A stretch of DNA of 64,000 nucleotides. Origin: Candidatus Accumulibacter conexus. Its GTDB lineage: Bacteria > Pseudomonadota > Gammaproteobacteria > Burkholderiales > Rhodocyclaceae. Position numbers and translations under genes: made by a program. Each line of letters opens with the position of its first letter. Position 1 is the stretch's first letter. The notes under the pieces are model-generated. The model saw only the letters and a list, made by a program, of their open reading frames with translations, was not told the DNA's origin and did no database searches. The DNA is taken from NCBI GenBank assembly GCA_017592775.1, contig JAGFNJ010000009.1:1-64000 (forward strand), written 5' to 3'. Shown here piece after piece: positions 18,739 to 27,721 of this stretch.

Positions 18739-19980
18739 ATGAGTGCGGCCAGCGTGGTCGTCAGACCCGGAGTGCTGGCGCTGGCAGACCAGGTGGTGGT
18801 CTCCGGCTGCAATTTTCTGACCGCGCTGTTCCTCGCACGGACGCTCGACAGCGATGCCTTCGGCCACTACACCCTCGCGTTTCTCGTCTGCCTTTTCCTC
18901 TCCGGCCTGCACCGCGCCGTGTTCACACAGCCGATGGCGGTGCTGCAGGATCGGGACCGGCCATGGCTGCAACTGGCGCGTGCACGCGCACTCCTCGAGG
19001 CACACTGGGTCGCGATTCCGGTCGCCGGATCGCTGGTCGCCGCCTGTGGTCTGTTTCTCTATGCCGATGTCTGTCTGATCGCCGCGGCGATCCTCTTCCT
19101 CGCCTGCCTGTTCCTTCAGGAAACTGCACGTCGCTTCTTCTATGCCTGTGGTGCCCACCAGCTGGCCTTGTGGAATGACGTCATCAGCTATGCCGGACAG
19201 TTGCTCCTGCTGCTGCCGCTCGCGGCCCTTGGTTACCTGAGTCCGGCCAGCGCATTCCTGGCAATGGCCGCTTCGTCGCTGCTGGCCTTCGTCCTCGCGT
19301 TGCGGCGGATCGAGCGCGCACACCCGGAGCCCGGAGTGGACCTCTCGGTGACGGAAGTGATCGAGGAGCAGTGGCCCCTGTCGAAGTGGCTGCTGGCGAC
19401 CGTGCTGGCCATCTGGGGGGCCGGGCAACTGTACCCGTTTCTCCTCGCCCCGCTCGGTGCGGTCGCAGTGGCGACCTTCTCGGTCTGCCTCAACCTGCTG
19501 AACCTGCTGGGACTGGTCACCCAGAGCGTGGCGAATTGTGTTCCCGGCAGTGCGGCGGCAATTCTGCAGCGTCATGGCAAGGCCGCCTTTCGGCGAGATC
19601 TCCTGCGCACGAGCCTGCTCGCTGGATGCGCCGGCGGCGTCTTTGTCGTCGCCGTTGGCTGGTTGTCGGAGCCCGTGCTGCATCTTCTCTACGGTGGTCG
19701 CTATGACTCGGCCGCCAACATTCTGCGCACGCTGTCGATCGGTGCCGCCTGTTCGCTGATGGGAACCGTGTTCGGCGCCTACGCTCTGGCGCTTCGCGAT
19801 TCTCGATCGGGTCTCTTCAGCAATCTGGGCGCGACCGTGATGACGTTCACGGTGGGTCTCTGGCTGATCGGCGAACATGCGATGCAGGGCGCCGCCCTGG
19901 GAACGTCGCTGAGCCTGGCGACCGCGATGACGCTGCAGGCCGGTTTCGTTCTTCATCGACTGAGGAGGATGGACGCATGA
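18739..19980 (+). CDS. Polysaccharide flippase (Wzx/MurJ-like), copy 2
   Basis: About 413 residues with 12-14 predicted membrane helices, again of the MOP flippase type. The N-terminus ALADQVVVSGCNFLTALFLAR resembles the first flippase in this locus, and the following TLDSDAFGHYTLAFLV has the same turn. A GTG two codons upstream (18733) is an alternative start. Its stop overlaps the ATG of a small open frame (19977) and, through it, the glycosyltransferase at 20144. It opens a tightly packed group of glycosyltransferase genes and probably exports the product of those enzymes. Confidence 0.85.
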   Translation: MSAASVVVRPGVLALADQVVVSGCNFLTALFLARTLDSDAFGHYTLAFLVCLFLSGLHRAVFTQPMAVLQDRDRPWLQLARARALLEAHWVAIPVAGSLVAACGLFLYADVCLIAAAILFLACLFLQETARRFFYACGAHQLALWNDVISYAGQLLLLLPLAALGYLSPASAFLAMAASSLLAFVLALRRIERAHPEPGVDLSVTEVIEEQWPLSKWLLATVLAIWGAGQLYPFLLAPLGAVAVATFSVCLNLLNLLGLVTQSVANCVPGSAAAILQRHGKAAFRRDLLRTSLLAGCAGGVFVVAVGWLSEPVLHLLYGGRYDSAANILRTLSIGAACSLMGTVFGAYALALRDSRSGLFSNLGATVMTFTVGLWLIGEHAMQGAALGTSLSLATAMTLQAGFVLHRLRRMDA

Positions 19981-20147
19981 CCGGAGCAAGCGGTCTTCTG
20001 CTCGCCGACAGCGCTGGGCAGCAGGTGCTCAGGGCGGCGCCGCTCCTGTTTCCTGGACCAGCCGGCAGTCATGCGGCTTTCCAGAGTTTCTCCACAGTGC
20101 CGGGCGTCCAGCACAGGCCGATCATCTACCCAGTTGCATGTTCATGA
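19977..20147 (+). CDS. Possible small protein (56 codons) bridging flippase and glycosyltransferase
   Basis: ATG overlaps the flippase stop (ATGA) and its own TGA overlaps the ATG of the glycosyltransferase at 20144, giving an unbroken translational chain. The product would begin MTGASGLLLADSAGQQVLRA. I recognise no family. It may be a real small protein, a coupling peptide, or the remnant of a deleted gene. Confidence 0.35.
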   Translation: MTGASGLLLADSAGQQVLRAAPLLFPGPAGSHAAFQSFSTVPGVQHRPIIYPVACS

Positions 20148-20974
20148 CCACCTCCATTTCAATCGTCACCTGCTCCTATCAGCAGGGCGCCTACCTCGAT
20201 GCAACGCTGCGCTCCGTCCTTGATCAGCGCTATCCCGGACTCGAGTACATCGTCATCGATGGCGGTTCGACGGATGCCAGCGTGGCCGTGATCGAGCGCC
20301 ACCAGAAGTCTTTGGCCCACTGGGTCAGTGAAGCCGACAAGGGTCAGACCGATGCGCTGATCAAGGGCTTCTCGCGCGCCAGCGGTGAGGTGCAGGGCTG
20401 GTTGTGCTCGGACGACCTGTTGCTGCCAGGTTCCCTGGCCAGGATCGGGGCTTTCTTTGCTGCCCATCCGCACGTGCAGGCGGTGTACGGTGATTCACTG
20501 TGGATCGATGCGAACGGCCGCTTTCTGCGGCCAAAAAGGGAGGGCGCCTTTTTTCGCCACGCCTTCCTCTTCGATCACAACTTCATTCCGCAACCCTCGA
20601 TGTTCTGGCGGCGGCGGCTGTACGAGAAGGTGGGCGGCCTCGATCCACGCTTCAACCTGGCGATGGACAGTGATCTCTGGGAGCGCTTCTCGCGCCATAC
20701 CCGGATCGCCCACATTCCGGAGTATCTCTCGTGCATGCGCTTCTATCCGCAGCAGAAGACGCGCTCGCTGCGGCCGCAGGGACGCCTCGAGGACCAGGAG
20801 ATTCGTGCTCGTTCGCCACTCGCCGCGTGGCGGGGGTTGCAGCCGCTGCATCGGCTGACGGGCACGGCATTGCGTGTCGGCGCGAAGCTCGTTGCCGGCG
20901 GCTACGGAGCGGCCGTCGATGAATCGGTGATCGCCGCCCTCGGACCGTACCATCTGGTTTCGGTGGCAGAGTGA
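20144..20974 (+). CDS. Family 2 glycosyltransferase
   Basis: About 276 residues with the GT-A fold of family GT2, expected to add a sugar from a nucleotide-sugar to the lipid-linked repeat unit at the cytoplasmic face. The N-terminus SISIVTCSYQQGAYLDATL and YIVIDGGSTDAS are typical nucleotide-binding segments. The DxD-equivalent appears as WLCSDDLLLPG (about 85-95), and an acceptor-region motif FNLAMDSDLWERF lies near 170. ATG at 20138 is two codons upstream. The stop overlaps the start of the next gene (GTGA). Confidence 0.87.
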   Translation: MTTSISIVTCSYQQGAYLDATLRSVLDQRYPGLEYIVIDGGSTDASVAVIERHQKSLAHWVSEADKGQTDALIKGFSRASGEVQGWLCSDDLLLPGSLARIGAFFAAHPHVQAVYGDSLWIDANGRFLRPKREGAFFRHAFLFDHNFIPQPSMFWRRRLYEKVGGLDPRFNLAMDSDLWERFSRHTRIAHIPEYLSCMRFYPQQKTRSLRPQGRLEDQEIRARSPLAAWRGLQPLHRLTGTALRVGAKLVAGGYGAAVDESVIAALGPYHLVSVAE

Positions 20975-22197
20975 AGGACGCACAGGAGTGGCGCGACTGG
21001 CTCGCGTTGACGCTCCAGCAGCCGGGCGACGGGCACCCCGGGCTGCGCTGGCAACCACTGTTGCCGTTCGGCAGGCGCCAGCTGTATTGCCTGCGGGATG
21101 TCGATCGCCTGCCGGAACTGGCCTATCTGCTGCGTTCACGCGGACGTCGATGGCTGGCACGGAGTGCCTGGCATATCGTTCGACTCGGCCTCAGTTGGCC
21201 ACGCGGAGAGGCGATGATGACCGCCGCAGAGAGCGACGTGTTGCGACAGGTCCTGCCCGCGGCGAGCGGCGCATCGCCGGCCCTGATCCAGTTCGGCTCG
21301 CCGGGTCCATTCCAGAAGGTCGTCGTCGTCAGCACTTCCGCTGCGGGGCGAGTCTGGGTGAGCAAGATCGCGTTTCAGCCCGGAGCTGACGATCTAGTGG
21401 CACGCGAAGCGTCTTGGCTGACCCGGTTGGGGAGGGTGGCGGAGCTGCGCGGCAGCGTTCCCGAACTGGTCCTCGCCGGTCGTCTGACAACCGGGCGACG
21501 TTTCCTGACGATGCCGGCTGCGAGCCCGCTTGCTTCGCCGTCCGGACTGGGTCCAGCGCACCGCCAGTTTCTCGAGCAGCTTTGTCGGGTCAGCGTGCGG
21601 GAGTGCTCATGGGAGGAAACGCCACTGCGCCAGCGCCTACATGAGCGTTTTCGCCACTTGACGTGCGAACTCGCTCCGTCGGTGCTCGCGGGACCGCTCG
21701 CCTGTTGGGAGCGAATCGACTCCGAGTTGCGCGGGAAGGTGGTGCCCACCTGCATCGGCCACGGCGACTTTGCGCCTTGGAACATCAACGGTGGCGCACA
21801 CGGAGTGACCGTTTTCGACTGGGAGTACGCCGAGGACAGTGTTACGCCCCTGCACGACTTCTTTCACTTCCAGTGCATGCAAAGGGTGTTGGTCAGCCGC
21901 TGCAAACTCCGCGGGCAGTGGCTGGAGTCCCTTCTGGAAGCCGCTCGATTGCATCTGCGCTTCGTTCTGCCTACCAGCGCGTTTCCTGCCGGCCAGATTG
22001 AGAGCATGTTTGCCCTTTATCTCCTGGATACGCTCAGCCTGTATATCGAGGCTAGCGGCGAGGTCGATGCGGAGCACCGGGTCATACGAGAGTATGTCCG
22101 CTGCCTGAGCGCCTTGCATCCGCGCAGATCGATTCGCGTTGGTGGCTGCCAACAGCCCCGCGGCGAAATACCGCACGCGCTGGTCCACCGACGCTGA
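20971..22197 (+). CDS. Phosphotransferase-like (APH-fold) protein
   Basis: A 408-residue cytoplasmic protein with GTG start overlapping the previous stop. Its C-terminal half has the aminoglycoside-phosphotransferase/kinase signature IGHGDFAPWNI (catalytic loop, His-Gly-Asp and Asn) followed by VFDWEYAED (metal-binding Asp). The N-terminal 100 residues are unlike the family. In polysaccharide loci such proteins may phosphorylate a sugar or modify the lipid-linked intermediate; here the substrate is unknown. Confidence 0.7.
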   Translation: MKDAQEWRDWLALTLQQPGDGHPGLRWQPLLPFGRRQLYCLRDVDRLPELAYLLRSRGRRWLARSAWHIVRLGLSWPRGEAMMTAAESDVLRQVLPAASGASPALIQFGSPGPFQKVVVVSTSAAGRVWVSKIAFQPGADDLVAREASWLTRLGRVAELRGSVPELVLAGRLTTGRRFLTMPAASPLASPSGLGPAHRQFLEQLCRVSVRECSWEETPLRQRLHERFRHLTCELAPSVLAGPLACWERIDSELRGKVVPTCIGHGDFAPWNINGGAHGVTVFDWEYAEDSVTPLHDFFHFQCMQRVLVSRCKLRGQWLESLLEAARLHLRFVLPTSAFPAGQIESMFALYLLDTLSLYIEASGEVDAEHRVIREYVRCLSALHPRRSIRVGGCQQPRGEIPHALVHRR

Positions 22198-22242
22198 AGT
22201 GAGAAACCTTGACGTGCTTGAAGCCAATGGATTGATGCCACT

Positions 22243-23403
22243 ATGCGTATACTCATAGCACATAACAGCTACCAGCAGCGTGGCGGTGAGGACAGTGTAG
22301 TGGCTGCAGAAGTCGAACTGCTGCGCTCGCACGGACACTCGGTCGACCTGTATCAAAGGAATAATGACGACATCGAGGAAATCTCCAGCTTGCGCCTGTT
22401 GAGTGATACGTTCTGGTCGCGGCGTACGGTTGCGGAACTGCGCAGCATCCTTGCACGTGAGCGTCCCGATATCGTTCACGTCCACAATACCTTTCCGCTT
22501 GTTTCCCCGTCCATTTACTGGGTGGCTGAAGCTGCGCGCGTCCCTGTTGTTCAGACCCTTCACAACTTCCGACTCCTTTGTCCGCAAGCCATGTTCCTGC
22601 GCCATGAGCGAGTCTGTGAGGACTGTCTCGGGCGTACACCGTGGCGCGGCGTGACCAGAGCATGCTATCGCGGGTCGACGGTGAAGAGCGCCATTCTCGC
22701 GGGCATGGTGACGACCCACCGGGCGCTCGGGACGTGGTCCAGCAAGGTGACGCGGTTCATCGCCTTGAACAGTTTCTGTCGCGAGAAGTTCGTTGCCGGT
22801 GGTCTGCCAGCCGGCAAGGTGGTCGTCAAGCCGAATTTCGTCGATTTTGCGCCCCATCCTGCGAGCGAGAGGAGTGACTTTCTTTTCGTTGGCCGACTGT
22901 CGGCGGAAAAGGGAATCCGGACTTTGGTCGATGCTGCGGCGAGCGTTCCCGTCGCCCGAATTCTGGTCGCCGGTGACGGTCCAGAGGCCGCGCTACTGGC
23001 GCCTTCTGACAATATCCAGCGCCTCGGAATGCTGTCACCTGAGGTGGTGAGAGAACAGATGCTGCGCGCGAAAGCACTGGTTCTTCCCAGCATATGGTAT
23101 GAGAACTTTCCGCGCACAATGGTGGAAGCCTTTGCTTGCGGTCTGCCCGTGATTGCCAGTCGGATCGGGGCTCTTGAAGAACTCGTGGAGGATGGAGTGA
23201 CAGGCCTTCTTTTCCAGCCGGGGAGCGCAGATGACCTGGCAGCGAAGTTGCGGTGGGCAGAGGCACACCCGGCAGAGATTGAACAAATGGGCAAGGCGGC
23301 ACGTGCCCATTATGAGGCGAACTTCACGGCTGAGCTGAACTATCGGCAGTTGGTGGCCATTTATGAGCAGGTGCTGATTGAAGCGGAAGGCGGTAACGCA
23401 TGA
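22243..23403 (+). CDS. Family 4 glycosyltransferase
   Basis: A 386-residue GT-B enzyme of family GT4. The N-terminal domain opens MRILIAHNSYQQRGGEDSVV, with the Gly-Gly donor loop. The C-terminal Rossmann half has FLFVGRLSAEKGIRTLVDA and the retaining-enzyme EX7E region SIWYENFPRTMVEAFACGLPVIAS (Glu residues about 286 and 294). It would transfer one sugar of the repeat unit. It overlaps the downstream WecG-like gene by 4 nt. Confidence 0.9.
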   Translation: MRILIAHNSYQQRGGEDSVVAAEVELLRSHGHSVDLYQRNNDDIEEISSLRLLSDTFWSRRTVAELRSILARERPDIVHVHNTFPLVSPSIYWVAEAARVPVVQTLHNFRLLCPQAMFLRHERVCEDCLGRTPWRGVTRACYRGSTVKSAILAGMVTTHRALGTWSSKVTRFIALNSFCREKFVAGGLPAGKVVVKPNFVDFAPHPASERSDFLFVGRLSAEKGIRTLVDAAASVPVARILVAGDGPEAALLAPSDNIQRLGMLSPEVVREQMLRAKALVLPSIWYENFPRTMVEAFACGLPVIASRIGALEELVEDGVTGLLFQPGSADDLAAKLRWAEAHPAEIEQMGKAARAHYEANFTAELNYRQLVAIYEQVLIEAEGGNA

Positions 23404-24161
23404 CTGCGATTCCTGGACGAGAAACCGGATGCGTCTTGGCGGCTGTTGTCGACGCAGTCGACTGGGACACGGCCATCAGTCGCATTCAATCGTGGTCCGC
23501 AGCGAGGGAGAGTCGCTACGTTTGTATCACCAACGTTCACTCCGTGGTGGCAGCGACGCACGACCCCGAGCACGCAAGAATTCTTGCCGGCTCGGACATG
23601 GCTACCCCGGACGGCGCTCCGGTCGCCTGGATGCTGCGCCGTGCGGGATATCGACATCAGGAGCGCATCAACGGCCCGGACCTGATGTGGAGATATCTCG
23701 CGGCAGCGCAGAGGCGAGGGGAGTCGATCTTCCTCTACGGCTCTACCGATCGGACGCTGGCCGCGTTGCAGGACCGGCTCAGTGCGGCGCTACCCGGACT
23801 GCGGATCGCCGGAGCAGTCTCGCCGCCGTTTCGAGACATGTCCGCGAGCGAGGACGCCGCGGTAGTTGACGCGATCAACGCGGCGGGTGCGGGCACCGTC
23901 TGGGTGAGCCTCGGATGCCCAAAGCAGGAGCGCTGGATGGCAGCTCACCGCGGCCGAGTCAACGCCGTCATGATTGGTGTGGGGGCAGCCTTCGACTACC
24001 ATGCGGGAGTTCTCCGCCGCGCGCCGCTCTGGATGCGCAACCTCGGTCTCGAGTGGTTTCACCGCTTGCTTTCCGAGCCTCGCCGGCTGTGGCGGCGCTA
24101 CCTGGTTACCAACACCGTATTCCTGCTGCGTGCGATCTGCCAACTGACGTTGCGGCGGTAG
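23400..24161 (+). CDS. WecG/TagA/CpsF family glycosyltransferase (GT26)
   Basis: A 253-residue member of GT26, which transfers sugars such as ManNAc derivatives or glucose onto undecaprenyl-linked acceptors. Family landmarks are ITNVHSVVAATHD, TPDGAPVAWMLRRAG with the catalytic Asp (about 70) and INGPDLMWRYL. VWVSLGCPKQERWMA (about 163-178) and IGVGAAFDYHAG also match. The C-terminal amphipathic region (LEWFHRLLSEPRRLWRRYL) probably attaches it to the membrane. ATG overlaps the GT4 stop by 4 nt. Confidence 0.92.
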   Translation: MTAIPGRETGCVLAAVVDAVDWDTAISRIQSWSAARESRYVCITNVHSVVAATHDPEHARILAGSDMATPDGAPVAWMLRRAGYRHQERINGPDLMWRYLAAAQRRGESIFLYGSTDRTLAALQDRLSAALPGLRIAGAVSPPFRDMSASEDAAVVDAINAAGAGTVWVSLGCPKQERWMAAHRGRVNAVMIGVGAAFDYHAGVLRRAPLWMRNLGLEWFHRLLSEPRRLWRRYLVTNTVFLLRAICQLTLRR

Positions 24162-24221
24162 CGCCCGACAGCGTGTTTTCTTGCGAATAAATCTTTCATC
24201 GTATGTGCGTCAGGAGCGACC

Positions 24222-25160
24222 GTGACAGAGAAGCCTGAAAGCAGTGGATCGAGTACGGGCGTCGAGAGCTTGCGCCCAAGGTGCCGCGTTTGTGGACATG
24301 AGTACTGCGAAAGCATGGGTGCGATTCCCGCGAGCGACATGTTTGCCGGGCGCATCAGACCATCGCCGGCGCCTGGCGGCTGGTTGTGGCGCTGTCCGGG
24401 TTGTGACTCGCTGTTTCGGCACCCAGTGCCAGCGGAAGAGGATTACCTTTCCCTCTACGAGTCTGTTGACTGCGGTGTCTGGCAGGCAGGAGCCTTGCGG
24501 AAGGATCAGAAGCTGGTCCATGCAGCGGTGACACGTTACATCGGCGGTGGCAGGATACTGGATGTCGGCTGTTTCACAGGACAGCTCCTGTGCGGTTTCG
24601 ATGCCAGTTATGAAAAGTTCGGCGTCGAGCCAGCCGTAACGGCTGCGGAGAGCGCCAAGAAAAAGGGAATTCATGTCTTGGGAGCCACGCTGGACGATGT
24701 GCCGGACGAAATGCGATTCGATTGTATCTTGTCGATCGACGTAGTCGAGCACTTGCTCGATCCCGCTCGCTTTTTCCGCCGGGCTTTGGATTTGCTCAAT
24801 CCGCGCGGGCTCCTGGTAATCTCTACGGGAAACCCTGGCAGCTTTGCCTGGCGGTACGTGTTCAAGTCTCGGTTCTGGTATGTGACGAATGCGGAGCATG
24901 TGTCGTTCCCGAGCAAGAAGTTCATTGATGGAATTGCACGCGAGATGAGTAGTTCGGTCGTCGAAACGACCAACTTTCGCTACGATGACCCTGGCCTGCT
25001 GCGACGCTCGGTCAAGTTTGCCGGGCAGGTTGTCTATGCCGTGTCACCACGTTTGTACAATCTCATCCGAGGCAGAGGCGGAGACGGCAGCAGATTTCCA
25101 TCCATATACTCTCTCGGCGTGTTCTCCGATCACCACCTGATAGCCGTCCAGAGGCCTTGA
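24222..25160 (+). CDS. SAM-dependent methyltransferase with N-terminal zinc-ribbon-like motif
   Basis: A 312-residue class I methyltransferase. The first 60 residues contain two Cys pairs (CRVCGHEYC and CPGCDSLF) spaced like a zinc ribbon, as in sugar methyltransferases of the Methyltransf_13/23 group. The SAM-binding motif I is ILDVGCFTGQLLCGF (about 107-122), and FDCILSIDVVEHL is motif IV. It probably methylates a sugar of the polymer or caps the chain. The start follows a 60-nt gap with moderately lower GC. Confidence 0.8.
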   Translation: MTEKPESSGSSTGVESLRPRCRVCGHEYCESMGAIPASDMFAGRIRPSPAPGGWLWRCPGCDSLFRHPVPAEEDYLSLYESVDCGVWQAGALRKDQKLVHAAVTRYIGGGRILDVGCFTGQLLCGFDASYEKFGVEPAVTAAESAKKKGIHVLGATLDDVPDEMRFDCILSIDVVEHLLDPARFFRRALDLLNPRGLLVISTGNPGSFAWRYVFKSRFWYVTNAEHVSFPSKKFIDGIAREMSSSVVETTNFRYDDPGLLRRSVKFAGQVVYAVSPRLYNLIRGRGGDGSRFPSIYSLGVFSDHHLIAVQRP

Positions 25161-25685
25161 CGATTCGAGACAATGCAGAGCCGGGCTGGCGGTCTGACCG
25201 CCGTCAGCCCAGCGTTCTGCCTTGTATGCGGCACTGGCGGTGGGCAGCTTCACTGCACGGCGGAACTCTGGTCCAATAAGCAGCCGGCGGCGTGAAGGGT
25301 TGGGCGGTTGCCGCTGCCCGGGGGGCCGGATGAGGATGCCAAGTTTCTCACGAGAGATGGCGTTGATCGGCGGGATAATCACGGCGTACCGTGTTGCAAC
25401 ATCGCATCCGAAGTACGGCGCTCTTTCTCTTGTGGCACCCTTGAAGCGAATCCAGCGAGAGATTGCATTACTGGTCGATATTGGAGTTGGAGAAATGATG
25501 ATCGACGCTGGTCGCACGACCCTGGATTTGATCCGGGAAATAGTCGAAGCCAGGTTGGGCAGCAACCATTGCCCGGTTTTGGGGCGTCGCTATGGACGGG
25601 AAACAGTGGTCGAAGTGATCCTCGCCCTGATTGGTGATCGCACTCGCAGATGCGCGCACGTTCAACATCCCGGGAGGGATGCCGG
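25161..25685. other. 525-nt region without a recognised gene
   Basis: Plus-strand frame 25222-25689 is open for 155 codons and minus-strand frames are also open, but none shows a family match or a good ribosome site. The plus frame has a plausible hydrophobic/charged pattern near its end (REIALLVDIGVGEMMID). It may be the remnant of a displaced gene between the methyltransferase and the next glycosyltransferase. Confidence 0.4.
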
Positions 25686-27047
25686 ATGAAGATCCTCCTG
25701 GCTGCCTACGCGTGTGAGCCGGCAAGAGGCTCGGAGCCGGGGGTCGGGTGGAACTGGGCGCTTGCTCTCGTCCGTCGGGGGCATGAGGTCTGGGTGCTGA
25801 CCCGAAGAAACAATCAGACGTGCATTGAAGCGGCACTGGAACGCTGGCACGAGCCCTATGCTTCGCGACTTCATTTCATCTACTACGACCTCCCGCGGTG
25901 GGCGGCATGGTGGAAACGTGGCGGGCGCGGCGTGCATCTTTACTACTCCCTGTGGCAACGCGGGATCGTCGGCGTCGCTCGTGCCGCACACTTGCAGCAA
26001 CGCTTCGACGTCGTCCATCATCTGACCTTCGGCGTCTGGCGCCAGCCGACGCTGCTCCACCGCTTGGGCATTCCGTGCATCTTTGGTCCGGTAGGTGGCG
26101 GTGAGATGGCTCCTTGGCCACTCGTTCACGGGATGCCCAGCCTTCGCGCGCGCGTCAGCGAATACCTTCGCTTCGCGGTCAATGTCGTTTCCTTGCTCAA
26201 TCCGGGGCTACGCCGCTGCTTCGCGAGCTCGCCTTGGATAATCGCCAAGACGCGGGAAACCGCTGCCTGGATTGCCCGGGCTGGCGGCGAAGCGACGGTA
26301 TCATTGGAGATCGGCATTGCTCCCGAGCGCATCGTGGACGAGTCACCAACGCGGCATCCCGGGCGCCTGGACTGCCTCTACGCCGGCCGGCTCATCGCTC
26401 TGAAGGGGATTCATCTGGCATTGCTGGCGCTCGCCCGCGCCACTCAGGCAGGCGTCGATGTCCGCTTCACGGTGGTAGGCAATGGGCCACTGCGCGGCAC
26501 ACTGGAGGCGATGTCTGATGCACTCGGCATTGGGCCAAAAGTTGTCTTCTGCGGACAACTCAGTCAGGCGGAGTTGTACGCCAAGTATCGTGAGCATGAT
26601 CTGCTTCTCTTCCCGAGCCTGCACGACTCGAGTGGCAACGTCGTCCTTGAGGCTTTTGCCAGCGGTCTGCCCGTACTCTGCCTGCAGCTCGGTGGTCCTG
26701 CCGAGATGGTGGACGCGAGCTGTGGTCGCGCAGTCGAGGCGAGAAGCGGCAGCCAGCACGAGGTCACCGAGGGCCTCGCCGCTTCCCTGCGCGATTTCGC
26801 CAACTCGCCGGAACTGCTGCTCCGCTTGCGTGGAGGCGCTCGCAAGAAGGCTGTTGCGGCGTCATGGGACGCCACGGTCGACGCCGTATACGCGCCGGTC
26901 GAGGCGCAGATTGGCCGCTCCTTGAACAGGAGCTGGTCGGCCGCGGTTGAGAGCGCTTTTTCGTTTGATGAACTGTCCGCCATCGCCGCGCGTGAGCTCG
27001 GAGGAATGGGCGCCTGCGGACGGACGGCCAGAGGAGATGATCGATGA
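25686..27047 (+). CDS. Family 4 glycosyltransferase
   Basis: A 453-residue GT-B enzyme. Opening MKILLAAYACEPARGSEPGVGWNWALAL carries the donor-domain glycine loop characteristic of the GT4 subgroup with a GSEPG motif. YAGRLIALKGIHLALLAL begins the C-terminal Rossmann half; LFPSLHDSSGNVVLEAFASGLPVL contains the EX7E-type segment with Ser/Asp at the first position. The C-terminal 50 residues are an extension. Its last four bases overlap the acetyltransferase start, so they are coupled. It would add a sugar to the repeat unit. Confidence 0.87.
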   Translation: MKILLAAYACEPARGSEPGVGWNWALALVRRGHEVWVLTRRNNQTCIEAALERWHEPYASRLHFIYYDLPRWAAWWKRGGRGVHLYYSLWQRGIVGVARAAHLQQRFDVVHHLTFGVWRQPTLLHRLGIPCIFGPVGGGEMAPWPLVHGMPSLRARVSEYLRFAVNVVSLLNPGLRRCFASSPWIIAKTRETAAWIARAGGEATVSLEIGIAPERIVDESPTRHPGRLDCLYAGRLIALKGIHLALLALARATQAGVDVRFTVVGNGPLRGTLEAMSDALGIGPKVVFCGQLSQAELYAKYREHDLLLFPSLHDSSGNVVLEAFASGLPVLCLQLGGPAEMVDASCGRAVEARSGSQHEVTEGLAASLRDFANSPELLLRLRGGARKKAVAASWDATVDAVYAPVEAQIGRSLNRSWSAAVESAFSFDELSAIAARELGGMGACGRTARGDDR

Positions 27048-27454
27048 AGGTGGAGAACCCGGCTGCGGCCAAGCTGTTGATTCGGGCTGCCAGAGGGAAG
27101 AGGCGTCGTCCGCGATTGGACCGGCTGGTATGCGTTCTTCTCAACAGCGATGTCTTCTGCGATCTCCCCGACGGCATCGCCTTTCCGCATCCGTACGGGG
27201 TCATGATCCACAGCCAGGCGGTCATCGGCGAGAACACGACCGTCATGCAGCAGGTCGCCATCGGTGGCAAGAGCGTGACCGAGCCCGACGGCGCGCCGAC
27301 GCTGGGGCGAGGCTGCTATGTTGGCGCCGGTGCCAGGATTCTCGGGCCGGTGAGAATTGGCGACAACGTCACCATCGGCGCCAATGCGGTCGTCACCCGG
27401 GATGCGCCCGACGGCGGTGTGGTTGTTGGCGCCAACCAGATCCTCGTCCCGTGA
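27044..27454 (+). CDS. Serine-acetyltransferase-like hexapeptide-repeat acetyltransferase
   Basis: A 136-residue left-handed beta-helix acyltransferase of the CysE/colanic-acid type. Hexapeptide turns run from about residue 55 (HSQAVIGENTTVMQQVAIGG) to 130 (PVRIGDNVTIGANAVVTRD); the His of PYGVMIHSQAVIG matches the catalytic His. The N-terminal CysE domain is missing, so it is a short sugar O-acetyltransferase rather than a cysteine-biosynthesis enzyme. Coupled to the preceding glycosyltransferase by a 4-nt overlap. Confidence 0.85.
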   Translation: MKVENPAAAKLLIRAARGKRRRPRLDRLVCVLLNSDVFCDLPDGIAFPHPYGVMIHSQAVIGENTTVMQQVAIGGKSVTEPDGAPTLGRGCYVGAGARILGPVRIGDNVTIGANAVVTRDAPDGGVVVGANQILVP

Positions 27455-27721
27455 GCGGCCCAGCCACGACGTCGCGCAAAGTCCTCCCAGGCAACGGGCT
27501 GGTCATCCTGCCATCGAACAACCCATGTTGACACCGGCGCACGAGGCGGGATCGACTTCAGAAAACGCCGCTAGGCGTCGCTACCAGCTGGTGCTTCCTC
27601 ACCAGCGATCTCGCTGCGCGGGCAGCGCAAGCAACACGGCGCTCCGGCCAGAGCGGCCGCGCACGGAGAGGTCCGCCGTGAAGCTCATGACGAAAACCTT
27701 TAGATCGAGGTGTGAAGGACG

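Noticed and set aside
25044..25565. Minus-strand open frame in the gap after the methyltransferase
   Set aside because: Ser/Arg/Pro-rich shadow composition, partly antisense to the methyltransferase end; no family match.
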